The notes below the pieces were generated by a model. The model worked only from the letters and a program-made list of their open reading frames with translations, searched no databases and was not told the DNA's origin. Positions 7,640 to 15,674 of a DNA stretch of 40,649 bases are shown piece after piece. A program made the translations under genes and the position numbers. The DNA is from JBJFGR01 sp051892875 (GTDB taxonomy: Bacteria > Pseudomonadota > Gammaproteobacteria > Enterobacterales > Succinivibrionaceae): assembly GCA_051892875.1 (NCBI GenBank), contig JBJFGR010000105.1, positions 1-40,649 on the forward strand. Direction: 5' to 3'. Within the stretch, counting starts at the first letter, position 1, and each line of letters begins with the position of its first letter.

Positions 7640-9430
7640 ATGGATAGAGACTCTAGAATGTTTAAAAGTTTAGCCAAACGGATTGTTGAGAACAGTTATC
7701 ATGATAAAGAAAATGATATTTTGTTTGTAACCAATCCTGGTATTAGCTTTGATGTATTAAAAGGATTAGCTAAAAAGCATAACTTCTGTGTAGGTAGTAC
7801 AGCAAACGGTGAGTATGTTAGTATTCCGTTGTCTTACAAATATAATAATCTGAATAATGAAGATTTTAGTATTTATGACGACTTTATGTCAACCTATACT
7901 TACTATGATGGTAACTATAATACAATGCTTTCTGCTTATCAGACATTCGATTTGATGGCAGAGAATTTATCAGAAATCGATCTTATTCTTGATACGTATG
8001 TTGCAGAAGTATTAGGACAAGGATTCGTAGAAAATCCGTTAAATATTCGTATTTCTAATCAAAAAGCACAAACTTTAATTGAAAAAGTCTTTTATAAGAA
8101 TAAAATTTACCAGAGATTACCAAATATTACAAAATCTTTAGCTAAATATGGTAATTATGGATTTACCTTATCTTATCCTTATTTAGAAAATTGGATGGCG
8201 GATGATGAAGAAGTTGATATTTCACGTTTAGATATATTAGAAGACTTAGTTATTAGTTTTATTAATCCTAAAAACTTTGAAGTCAATTGTGATGAATATT
8301 TAAATCCTATTAACTATAAAACAACTGAAAAACGTGCATACGTAAATACTAGAAAGAGTTCGCGTGAACAGTATAAGATTTGGCAGAATTGGCAGTTTGT
8401 ACATATGTTATTGCCAGATGAAATCACTGAACCTTATGGAAAATCTATGTTATGGTCTATGCGTTCTGCTTTTGATCAGTTGACAACTCTTGAAGCTTTA
8501 TTAGGTATTTCTCGAGCAAGTAAGATTCAACGTTTAGTATTTTATGTTCCTATGCCAAACGGAATTAATCTTGTTGATTCTTATGGCTATTTACAAGAAT
8601 TTAGAGGTCAATATTTAAACTCTATCTTTACAGATATGAATAGTAACAAAGCAGGACGTAAAGTTCCAGGTGCAATGTCTATTCTTACTTTACCGATGTC
8701 TCATGATGGTAAAAAGGTTGAAGTTGATCACATTGAATCTAATATCGATTTAAGTTCTGTTGAAGACGTTCAGTATTTCTTGGATAAAATCTTACGTAAT
8801 TCTAACTTACCGAAGGGTTATTTAGTAGGCGAAGACGTAATTACTACAGCTCAGACCTTAGATGCACAAGATCTTAAATTACGTCGTGCTTTGATTCCGT
8901 TGAAAAAAGGTTTAGTCGATGGTATTATGAATCTCGTTGAAAAAGTATTGACACACGCTGGTTACGACGTTTCAAAATTGGATGTAGAAGTAAGTTTAAC
9001 TGAACCAATTCAAATTCCAGCTGATGTTATTGCAAAGTATAACGATATTTGTGAATTACTTAAGTCTTTGAGTGATTTGAATAATGAAATGACTGATATA
9101 AACAAATTCCAGTTTTTAGTTAAGATGGGTATGCCAGTAGATATTGCTTCTCTCATTATTAGCAAAGTTTCTATTAATACCTTAGATTCGCCAGAAGAGT
9201 TAGGTAAATTCTTAACAGGTCAAAAACTAAAATCTAAAACTGCACTACCTGCACCAGAATTAGAAGAGACTGTTGCATATTCTGTTACCTCTAAACAATA
9301 TTTGAAAGAAAATTATGCTGATGCTAAAGGATTACAGATAATGTTTAATACAATGACAACTTCTTTAGACAGGTCATTAAAAGAAGCAGTATTAAAGAGC
9401 GAAAAGAAGTATTCGGCAGAAAATGACTGA
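7640..9430 (+). CDS. Portal vertex protein (T4 gp20-like)
   Basis: The protein has 596 residues. It has the layout of myovirus portals: a first helical segment (FDLMAENLSEIDLILDTYVAE near 110-130), a clip/stem region, and PYGKSMLWSMRSAFDQL near 265-281. This is followed by LLGISRASKIQRLVFYV (the T4-like RxSRAPERRxFYxD region) and SNIDLSSVEDVQYFLDKI then LRNSNLPKGYLVGED (the T4-like MDDVEYFxxKL...LNVPxSRL region). The portal forms the dodecameric ring at one capsid vertex through which DNA is packaged and ejected. It overlaps the next gene by 8 bases. No capsid protein follows it here, unlike the T4 order 20-21-22-23. The call rests on motif order and is strong. Confidence 0.88.
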   Translation: MDRDSRMFKSLAKRIVENSYHDKENDILFVTNPGISFDVLKGLAKKHNFCVGSTANGEYVSIPLSYKYNNLNNEDFSIYDDFMSTYTYYDGNYNTMLSAYQTFDLMAENLSEIDLILDTYVAEVLGQGFVENPLNIRISNQKAQTLIEKVFYKNKIYQRLPNITKSLAKYGNYGFTLSYPYLENWMADDEEVDISRLDILEDLVISFINPKNFEVNCDEYLNPINYKTTEKRAYVNTRKSSREQYKIWQNWQFVHMLLPDEITEPYGKSMLWSMRSAFDQLTTLEALLGISRASKIQRLVFYVPMPNGINLVDSYGYLQEFRGQYLNSIFTDMNSNKAGRKVPGAMSILTLPMSHDGKKVEVDHIESNIDLSSVEDVQYFLDKILRNSNLPKGYLVGEDVITTAQTLDAQDLKLRRALIPLKKGLVDGIMNLVEKVLTHAGYDVSKLDVEVSLTEPIQIPADVIAKYNDICELLKSLSDLNNEMTDINKFQFLVKMGMPVDIASLIISKVSINTLDSPEELGKFLTGQKLKSKTALPAPELEETVAYSVTSKQYLKENYADAKGLQIMFNTMTTSLDRSLKEAVLKSEKKYSAEND

Positions 9431-9782
9431 TAAAGTAATTCGTGGCATATATATTGTTGAAAAGAAATATGAAAAGATACGTTTGATTAATAAACTTGAA
9501 GAAAAGCAAACGTATATGGATTATTTTAAGTTTCACAATTTATTATTTCAAAGTTTTAACGAAGACTATATTAAAAAAATATTAAACGCTCTAAACAGTG
9601 AAAAAAAGCTTTTGATTGATTTTGATAAAGACATCGTTAAACAAATTGTAGATAAAGAGCCAAAATTTGAAGATAACTTTTCAAAATATTTTAGTGCTGC
9701 AGCTGCTCAAGGTTGGTTAGATGCAGAAATAGATTTTGAAAATAAATTATATGGTATTGATAAAGGAGACTATTTTATATGA
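9423..9782 (+). CDS. Unknown protein after portal
   Basis: The protein has 119 residues, is mainly helical and lysine-rich, and its start overlaps the portal gene by 8 bases, which suggests translational coupling. The middle (FHNLLFQSFNEDYIKKILNALN) and the alanine-rich FSKYFSAAAAQGWLDAEIDF near 87-106 look like packed helices. I recognise no family. In T4 the genes after portal encode small prohead-core proteins (67, 68), so a scaffold or core role is possible but unproven. Confidence 0.5.
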   Translation: MTDKVIRGIYIVEKKYEKIRLINKLEEKQTYMDYFKFHNLLFQSFNEDYIKKILNALNSEKKLLIDFDKDIVKQIVDKEPKFEDNFSKYFSAAAAQGWLDAEIDFENKLYGIDKGDYFI

Positions 9783-10138
9783 GACATTTAAATATTTTCG
9801 GTGATGATAGAAAAATTCCAAAGGTATCTATCAACGTAAAGGTAAAAGTAAAGACAAAATCTGCAGAAGAAGGCAAAGCATGGAACAGAGCTTTTGGTTA
9901 TATTATGAAAAAGCCGAGAACTAAGTTAGAATTTTTAATGACAAATACTATCCGCGGATTAAAACTAGATAGAATTACGTTGTCTAAAATAAAAGGTTAT
10001 ATTTCAGAAGAAGACTATAATTATTTATCGACTGTAGAAAATATTTTTGACAATAATTTAACTGATGATGTCAAGGCTTTTATTCTTTCTGTATTAAAAA
10101 TTCCGGTACTTACTCTTGAAAAACTAACTCAAGAATAA
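9779..10138 (+). CDS. Unknown basic protein after portal
   Basis: The protein has 119 residues and overlaps the preceding gene by the ATGA arrangement, so the two are probably translationally coupled. The first 30 residues alternate Lys and Val (VKVKVKTKSAEEGKAW) as a beta hairpin, and the rest is helical (RTKLEFLMTNTIRGL, YNYLSTVENIFDN). No known motif is visible. It is the last gene before a new promoter motif. It may belong to head assembly by position only. Confidence 0.5.
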   Translation: MRHLNIFGDDRKIPKVSINVKVKVKTKSAEEGKAWNRAFGYIMKKPRTKLEFLMTNTIRGLKLDRITLSKIKGYISEEDYNYLSTVENIFDNNLTDDVKAFILSVLKIPVLTLEKLTQE

Positions 10139-10170
10139 TATAAATATTAAAAAATCAGTCTAAAAATTAA

Positions 10171-10193
10171 TATAAAGTTCTAGTTATAAAAGC
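10171..10193 (+). promoter_or_regulatory. Candidate late promoter motif, copy 2
   Basis: TATAAAGTTCTAG lies at 10171-10183, with core AGTTCTA at 10176-10182, in the 76-base gap before the gene starting at 10215; the core ends 32 bases before its ATG. It is followed by ATAAAAGCA, resembling the TTAGCA after copy 1. Confidence 0.55.
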
Positions 10194-10214
10194 ATACTAG
10201 GAAACGATATTACA

Positions 10215-12749
10215 ATGAATAATAATCTTTTAGAATATTCAGATAAATCCAACTTTGAATCTTATACAGGTATAGTTCTCGATAAAGAAAATAATGCTTT
10301 TAAAATTATTAAAGGCATGTTTAGAGATAAAAAAGATTTCTATGAAAAAGCTAAAAAACGCGGTTTGATTCTTCGTAAATGTTTTGAATCTTCTATCTTT
10401 GACTGGATTGAAGACAATGCTCCAGATGATGTTACCACTTATTTAATGTTCAGTACTGCTTTTTCAAAATGGCGTGGTAATAATGTATTATCTGACTATT
10501 ATGTAAAATTATTAAATGATATTCCTAGTATCAACCGTGAAACAAGAAAAGGTGATCCGCAAAGTAAAGGAAAGCCTACTAATGGGTGGTTTGAATCTGT
10601 TATGACTAACGAAAAACTTATTGAAGCTTTTAATTACGAAGAATTAGAAAGAAGACACAATGCTCGTAAAGAAGATTATACGACAGAACATACAGTAAAG
10701 GTTTATCCAGTTGGTTATAATGGTAATATTCCAGAAAAAAGAAAAAATAAGCCATTTGTTACTAGTATTTTAACAAGAGACAGTGCAACAGGTTTAAAAA
10801 AATTCAACGATCCTAAGTTTATTCGTGAATTGTGGTATCATTATAAAACAAACGGTTTTGGTGATAAATATCCAGCTCTTGCTTTATTCTTGGATGACGA
10901 CAGACATAATCCTGATATTATGACAACTGAACAATTAGGTACAATTTATAGAAACGTTGTAAAAAATGTTGATTTTGTTGATACTGTTAATAGTGGTGAT
11001 TTACAACATAGTTTAGCAACACAAGTTCGTGCGTCAGGTGATAAAGTAAAAGAATTATTAGCCCTTGCCAAAGAAAAGAAAGAACAAGGTGCAAGTCCAG
11101 AAGAAATTCGCGGTATTCATACACAGATTGCAGCACTTAACCAAAAAATTGCTACACTTAGAAAACAATTAAAAGTTGTTGTTGATGATAATACAATAAA
11201 ATATACTCCCGAAGAACAAGCTAGAATGAAAGAAATCAAGCAGCAACTTTGGGACTTAGAAGCATACGCACATGTTAATAGATGGACTCCAGATGAACAG
11301 AGATCCATGCAAAGAGAATTAAACCAAGAGTTAAATCAAATTAAAACGACTGCAAAAGAACGTAAACTCATTAAAACAAATAATGTAGATACTCCTCTTG
11401 GTCAGAAAAATTACGAAGATAAATTACTTAATGATATTTCAAACAACAGAACTCCTGTACCAGGTAATCCAATTCATGGTGGTTCTTCTGAAGATTCTTT
11501 CTTAGCTAGATTGGATAAAAAACATGCAGATCAAGCTAAATTACAAAGACTCTATCAAAAAATGAACAAACAAGAGCCTGTAAAAGTAATTAATCCTCAA
11601 AAACAAGTCAAATTAGATCCTACTAGAAGCACTGACTATGCAAATATAAGTAAAAATAATTTAGATACACATAACTTACAGGTAAACAGTAGGCATAGCG
11701 ATCCAATAAAACAATCTGATGCTGTAAGTACGATGAATCAACTTCTTGTAAATATGGATAAAGGTTTTTCAGAAGAAGATGTTAATAAAATGAATATTGA
11801 CATCTTCAAAAACACAATGAAAGAGAAACCTGAATTAGAAAGTATTGTTGATGTAAGAGCTTATTATAATGCACGTCCTAGTGAATATTACAGAAAGTTA
11901 GATGCTGCAGCAAAAGAAAAGCTAAATGAAAAACCTACAAAAACTGAAGCAGCTGTAAACGATGTTGTAGGTGCTGCCGTTACTACTCCACAAAATCAAG
12001 ATACTATGGTTCGAGGTGGAATTATGTCTGTTGGTGGTAAAATAACAGAAGATAGTATAGAAGAAGCTTATACACATTCTGAATTAAACCCAAATTTATT
12101 CGAAAATGATAAATTAAAAAAAGACGTTAAAGCTGCATTACTCGAAGTTGCTAACAAATTTGAAGAAAGTTTAGATTTACCTATTGCTCCTGTTGATATT
12201 TATTTTACAGGTAGTTGCGCTAATTATAACTACAATGATCAAAGCGATATTGATTTACATTTAGTTTATGATTTTGAAAATGTTGGTATACACGCTGAAA
12301 TTGTAGAAAAATATTTACAGGCAGCGAAAAAAGTATTTAATAGCAACTATAAGATTACTATTAAAGGTATTCCCGTAGAAGTAGGCGCAGAAAATAAAGA
12401 TAAACCACTTGTTACATCTGGTATTTATTCTGTATTAAAAGATCAATGGGTAAAACAACCAAATAATGCAGAAATTGAAATAGCCGATCCAGATATGCCT
12501 GTCTTCAATAGTATAACAAGTAAAATTGAAAATGCTATTCAAAGTAAAGATTCTTCTGTAATTGGTGAATTATGGAAATTTTTAGGTCAATTACGTAAAG
12601 ACAGTCTTGCAAAAGAAGGTGAATTCGGTGCTGGTAATGCATTATTTAAAAAATTACGCAATATGGGTTTTCTTACAAGATTAAAAGATGCTTATTATAA
12701 CAGTGCAAGTAAAGAATTATCATTAGAATCTCTGGAGGATATTGACTAA
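10215..12749 (+). CDS. Large head-region protein with C-terminal nucleotidyltransferase domain
   Basis: The protein has 844 residues. The N-terminal 270 residues are unassigned. A long charged coiled-coil region spans about 275-400 (with repeated KE, QL and EQA heptads), followed by a Gln/Asn/Lys-rich linker. The C-terminal 200 residues carry a DNA polymerase beta-type nucleotidyltransferase signature: GS at 666-667, then SDIDLH with Asp678 and Asp680, preceded by VDIYFTGSCANYNYND and followed by a helical tail. Similar domains occur in structural-region proteins of other T4-like phages, with unknown substrate. It starts the block after a promoter motif, with TAGGAAA before the ATG. It could be an internal head protein ejected with DNA, or a scaffold. 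The domain is clear; the role is inference. Confidence 0.7.
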   Translation: MNNNLLEYSDKSNFESYTGIVLDKENNAFKIIKGMFRDKKDFYEKAKKRGLILRKCFESSIFDWIEDNAPDDVTTYLMFSTAFSKWRGNNVLSDYYVKLLNDIPSINRETRKGDPQSKGKPTNGWFESVMTNEKLIEAFNYEELERRHNARKEDYTTEHTVKVYPVGYNGNIPEKRKNKPFVTSILTRDSATGLKKFNDPKFIRELWYHYKTNGFGDKYPALALFLDDDRHNPDIMTTEQLGTIYRNVVKNVDFVDTVNSGDLQHSLATQVRASGDKVKELLALAKEKKEQGASPEEIRGIHTQIAALNQKIATLRKQLKVVVDDNTIKYTPEEQARMKEIKQQLWDLEAYAHVNRWTPDEQRSMQRELNQELNQIKTTAKERKLIKTNNVDTPLGQKNYEDKLLNDISNNRTPVPGNPIHGGSSEDSFLARLDKKHADQAKLQRLYQKMNKQEPVKVINPQKQVKLDPTRSTDYANISKNNLDTHNLQVNSRHSDPIKQSDAVSTMNQLLVNMDKGFSEEDVNKMNIDIFKNTMKEKPELESIVDVRAYYNARPSEYYRKLDAAAKEKLNEKPTKTEAAVNDVVGAAVTTPQNQDTMVRGGIMSVGGKITEDSIEEAYTHSELNPNLFENDKLKKDVKAALLEVANKFEESLDLPIAPVDIYFTGSCANYNYNDQSDIDLHLVYDFENVGIHAEIVEKYLQAAKKVFNSNYKITIKGIPVEVGAENKDKPLVTSGIYSVLKDQWVKQPNNAEIEIADPDMPVFNSITSKIENAIQSKDSSVIGELWKFLGQLRKDSLAKEGEFGAGNALFKKLRNMGFLTRLKDAYYNSASKELSLESLEDID

Positions 12750-14332
12750 TGCAAACAACTAAAGAATCTGAATTAGAAACAAGAAAAGACGCATTTCTTG
12801 GTATTTCTAGAGATTTATTTAAACTTCCTGTTGAAGGCTTTGTTGATGGATTAGTTAAAGATTGTAAAGGTGACGAAGAATTAGCTTTACGTACTTTAAA
12901 CAATTATATGAAGCCTAAAGATGGTTATAATGAAAAACCACATGAATATTTAGCTTCTGCAAAGGATAGATTAGAAAAAATGATTGAATCTAAGAAAAAC
13001 ACGAGCTTTAGAGAAAAATGTAATAAAATTATAGAAGCTAATGTCAAATTACCAAGACATCAAGATATTGCAGACCCTTCTATTTATTATGGATATAAAA
13101 ATGCAATCAGTGATGAAGAATTAACTCAACTGATTAAATATGGTATTCATCCAAACATTTTATACAGTAAGAGACTTTGGCGTTATGAAACAAAAGCCGG
13201 TGATAAAATTGTTTTCCAATTGCAAGGTATCGATAAAAAGAATTTAGACAGTGGTAAAGTAAAGGTAGTTACAAAATTAGTAGATGAAACAGAAGATGGT
13301 AGACAGTTTATTAAAGACGGTGAAATTATGGAAATGCCTGCCAAACGTTTTCTTGAAATTATTAAATCACCTTTAAACAGAAATATTTACGACCATTTAT
13401 TAAAAGGTGAATCAGAAGACCCTGCAGATTGGGCATTTAAATACGGTATTGCTAAAACTAATATGAGAACCGCCTTTGCTCAGTGGTATGAAGAAAACAA
13501 GGATTTATACGATTTTGATTCTTATGACAAATTTAAGATCCAAGATGTATATAAATTAACTAAAAAAGGTTATACTATTCCTCAAGCAATGAAAAGAGTA
13601 CCTTTAACAGCGAAAGAAGTTACTGAGGAATTAGAAGAAGCAGAAAAGTTAGATATAAATAAGGATGCAAGAGATGTTAGAGAAACTCTTATTAAATTAG
13701 GTTTAAATCCTGAGTTTATGAGTCTTCCTTTCATCGTTCAAGATAACAGTGATTTACCAGAAGAAGATAAAGAACCAACACGTAAATTCTTAATTGTTGG
13801 TGTTCAAGATGGTAATTTAGATAATCCAGAGTACTTCTTTATAAGAGATTATGATGAAGGTGGACGTGTAATTCAAATTCCTACACAACATTTAATTGAT
13901 ATTTTAATGCGTCCTGAAAACGAAAGTCCTAAATTAGATTTATGGGATAAAGCTTCTTCGATTCGTAAACAAAATATGGGTTCAAATCTAGGTGGTGCAG
14001 GTAAATTCCACCCATTGACAAAAGATGAAATTCTGGCTGCTTTGAGTTATATCGAAGGAACTAACTCTGCTGACTTTGAAGGAATCGATTTAAAGGCACT
14101 TTTTTTGGCCCCACAGTCATTTGAAAAGAGAAATCTATTAGTCGATAAGGCATTGAAGGCAGTAGACCCCAGATATCAAGTAAAGGCTATTAGAACAAGT
14201 AATGGATTTAATGGTATTTCTTATCAAATCTTTATTCCATTTGAAGATAATCCAAGAACAAAACCAGGTACAACAGGATTACGCTTCTCAAATCCATATA
14301 AACAAATTACACGTGACTGGTTTAACAATTAA
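12749..14332 (+). CDS. Unknown head- or neck-region protein
   Basis: The protein has 527 residues and starts at TAATG, sharing one base with the preceding gene's stop, so translation is coupled. It has an N-terminal helical region (1-95), a mixed middle with two similar beta segments (WRYETKAGDKIVFQLQGID near 145-165 and RKFLIVGVQDG near 345-355), and a proline/glycine-rich C terminus. The two beta segments each lead into a short helix (MPAKRFLEIIKSP and IPTQHLIDILMRP), which suggests an internal duplication. I do not recognise a family. Co-transcription with the nucleotidyltransferase-type protein suggests a shared function, perhaps in the capsid interior. Confidence 0.5.
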   Translation: MQTTKESELETRKDAFLGISRDLFKLPVEGFVDGLVKDCKGDEELALRTLNNYMKPKDGYNEKPHEYLASAKDRLEKMIESKKNTSFREKCNKIIEANVKLPRHQDIADPSIYYGYKNAISDEELTQLIKYGIHPNILYSKRLWRYETKAGDKIVFQLQGIDKKNLDSGKVKVVTKLVDETEDGRQFIKDGEIMEMPAKRFLEIIKSPLNRNIYDHLLKGESEDPADWAFKYGIAKTNMRTAFAQWYEENKDLYDFDSYDKFKIQDVYKLTKKGYTIPQAMKRVPLTAKEVTEELEEAEKLDINKDARDVRETLIKLGLNPEFMSLPFIVQDNSDLPEEDKEPTRKFLIVGVQDGNLDNPEYFFIRDYDEGGRVIQIPTQHLIDILMRPENESPKLDLWDKASSIRKQNMGSNLGGAGKFHPLTKDEILAALSYIEGTNSADFEGIDLKALFLAPQSFEKRNLLVDKALKAVDPRYQVKAIRTSNGFNGISYQIFIPFEDNPRTKPGTTGLRFSNPYKQITRDWFNN

Positions 14333-14350
14333 AAACAAGGTACATATATA

Positions 14351-14776
14351 ATGAGTAAGTTTAGAGCACTAGTTGAAAAAGCATTAAAAGAATACACCTA
14401 CGATCACAAGAGTGGCACTTGGACTGTAAATATTCCTATGGATGAAGAACATGTCCAATTACGTACATTTTTACTCGACAACGGATATAGCGAAGATGAC
14501 TTTTATGTTAAAGACGGTATCCAAAGATTCGAATCTGATGTCTATGTTGAAGTAACTACGATTGATGATTATGGTGATGAAGAAATTGATAGTTTAGATT
14601 TAGTACAACTCGAAAATTACAACGAAGCTAAATTTGACATCTTACCTTATATGACAGAAGCTGATAAAACAAATCTTATTACCTCTTTATCAAATGCTTC
14701 ATCAAACCCTCTCGATTTATCTTCTGCCGACTGGGAAGCTGAATTACGTAGCGACTATTATAACAGTGTTCTCTAA
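14351..14776 (+). CDS. Acidic unknown protein
   Basis: The protein has 141 residues with many Asp and Glu. It begins with a basic helix (KFRALVEKALKEY) and continues with beta-like DHKSGTWTVNIPMDEEHVQL, a strongly acidic middle (EVTTIDDYGDEEIDSLDL) and a C-terminal helix-turn. The ribosome-binding site is weak. Codons ending in C become more frequent here than in the preceding gene, a trend that peaks in the next one. I do not recognise a family. Confidence 0.5.
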   Translation: MSKFRALVEKALKEYTYDHKSGTWTVNIPMDEEHVQLRTFLLDNGYSEDDFYVKDGIQRFESDVYVEVTTIDDYGDEEIDSLDLVQLENYNEAKFDILPYMTEADKTNLITSLSNASSNPLDLSSADWEAELRSDYYNSVL

Positions 14777-14795
14777 TAATTAAGGAAAACATAAT

Positions 14796-15602
14796 ATGGC
14801 AAACTTCACTCCAATCCGAGAAATCATAGACAGAGCAATCAATTTAGACCTTGCTAATCCAAACCTGTCTATTTCCGATAAAGAAGGCTTACTCAAAGAA
14901 GATGCCATTGCACTCGGTACCCTCGATTACTTTAGGTCCTTCCCTCTCAGAATTGTCTATTGCACTACCTACAACTCTTCCGGCGGTGGTAAAACAAGCT
15001 TCGACTGGGCAGGCCTTACTCCTCCAATGCTCGATAACGGAGGTATGTATATTCCCTTCGATACCTTCCTCACAGGTGGCTCTCCAAAAATACCAGAAGA
15101 TCAACTAAAAAATGCCTACTTCCTTGGTATCATTAGAGCCGAGCGTCCATACTGGTCGAATTACTCTAATCCGTCATTATTCGAGAAACAAATGTTTGGT
15201 TTTCAGATTACTGGTTCTGCAGGATTTAGTAATTACAACATTATGGATACGATTTTAAGTAATACGATGGACGATCTTTCTACAGGTCAACCTAGATGTT
15301 GGGTAAACAGATCACAGAATAGATTGGAAATATTGGCACCGTTTGGTTTTGGTCAGATTGAGTTAGAAGGTGCAATTGGATTTACATCACCAGAATACGT
15401 TGAAATGAGTAAAGTAGACTTCTTATGCAAATTTATTTCCAAGAGATTTATTGAGTCTATTATTCAAGCTCGTGACGGTGTAGAATTTGATGGTGATTTT
15501 AAAATTCATACTGAGGCTTTGCAACGTAGACTTGAAAAATTAACTGAACAAGTTGAAAGTATACAGAATCATAGTATATTACATCAAGCTCAGTGGTCAT
15601 AA
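14796..15602 (+). CDS. Probable neck or head-completion structural protein
   Basis: The protein has 268 residues. A helical N terminus (IREIIDRAINLDLAN) leads to a Gly/Pro-rich beta middle. The C terminus (residues about 205-260) has EYVEMSKVDFLCKFISKRFI, then a DGDFKIHTEALQRRLEKLTE helix. This resembles the helical end of phage head-tail connector proteins in which a membrane-like helix precedes a Gly-Glu turn and a final coiled coil. AAGGAAAA precedes the ATG. The first third of the gene is clearly richer in G+C (136 of 300 bases at 14881-15180 by hand count) than the rest. It is the last gene before a terminator and a homing endonuclease. The connector role is a low-confidence inference. 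Confidence 0.5.
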   Translation: MANFTPIREIIDRAINLDLANPNLSISDKEGLLKEDAIALGTLDYFRSFPLRIVYCTTYNSSGGGKTSFDWAGLTPPMLDNGGMYIPFDTFLTGGSPKIPEDQLKNAYFLGIIRAERPYWSNYSNPSLFEKQMFGFQITGSAGFSNYNIMDTILSNTMDDLSTGQPRCWVNRSQNRLEILAPFGFGQIELEGAIGFTSPEYVEMSKVDFLCKFISKRFIESIIQARDGVEFDGDFKIHTEALQRRLEKLTEQVESIQNHSILHQAQWS

Positions 15603-15630
15603 TTGAAAATAATGTCTTTACAATAAATTA

Positions 15631-15661
15631 AAATCCTGCATAATAAAATGTAGGATTTTTT
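15631..15661 (+). terminator. Rho-independent terminator
   Basis: A 10-bp stem pairs AAATCCTGCA (15631-15640) with TGTAGGATTT (15649-15658), with one G-T wobble and an 8-base loop, and runs into a T tract. It ends the head block and isolates the homing endonuclease downstream. Confidence 0.85.
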
Positions 15662-15674
15662 ATTAGGAAAACAC

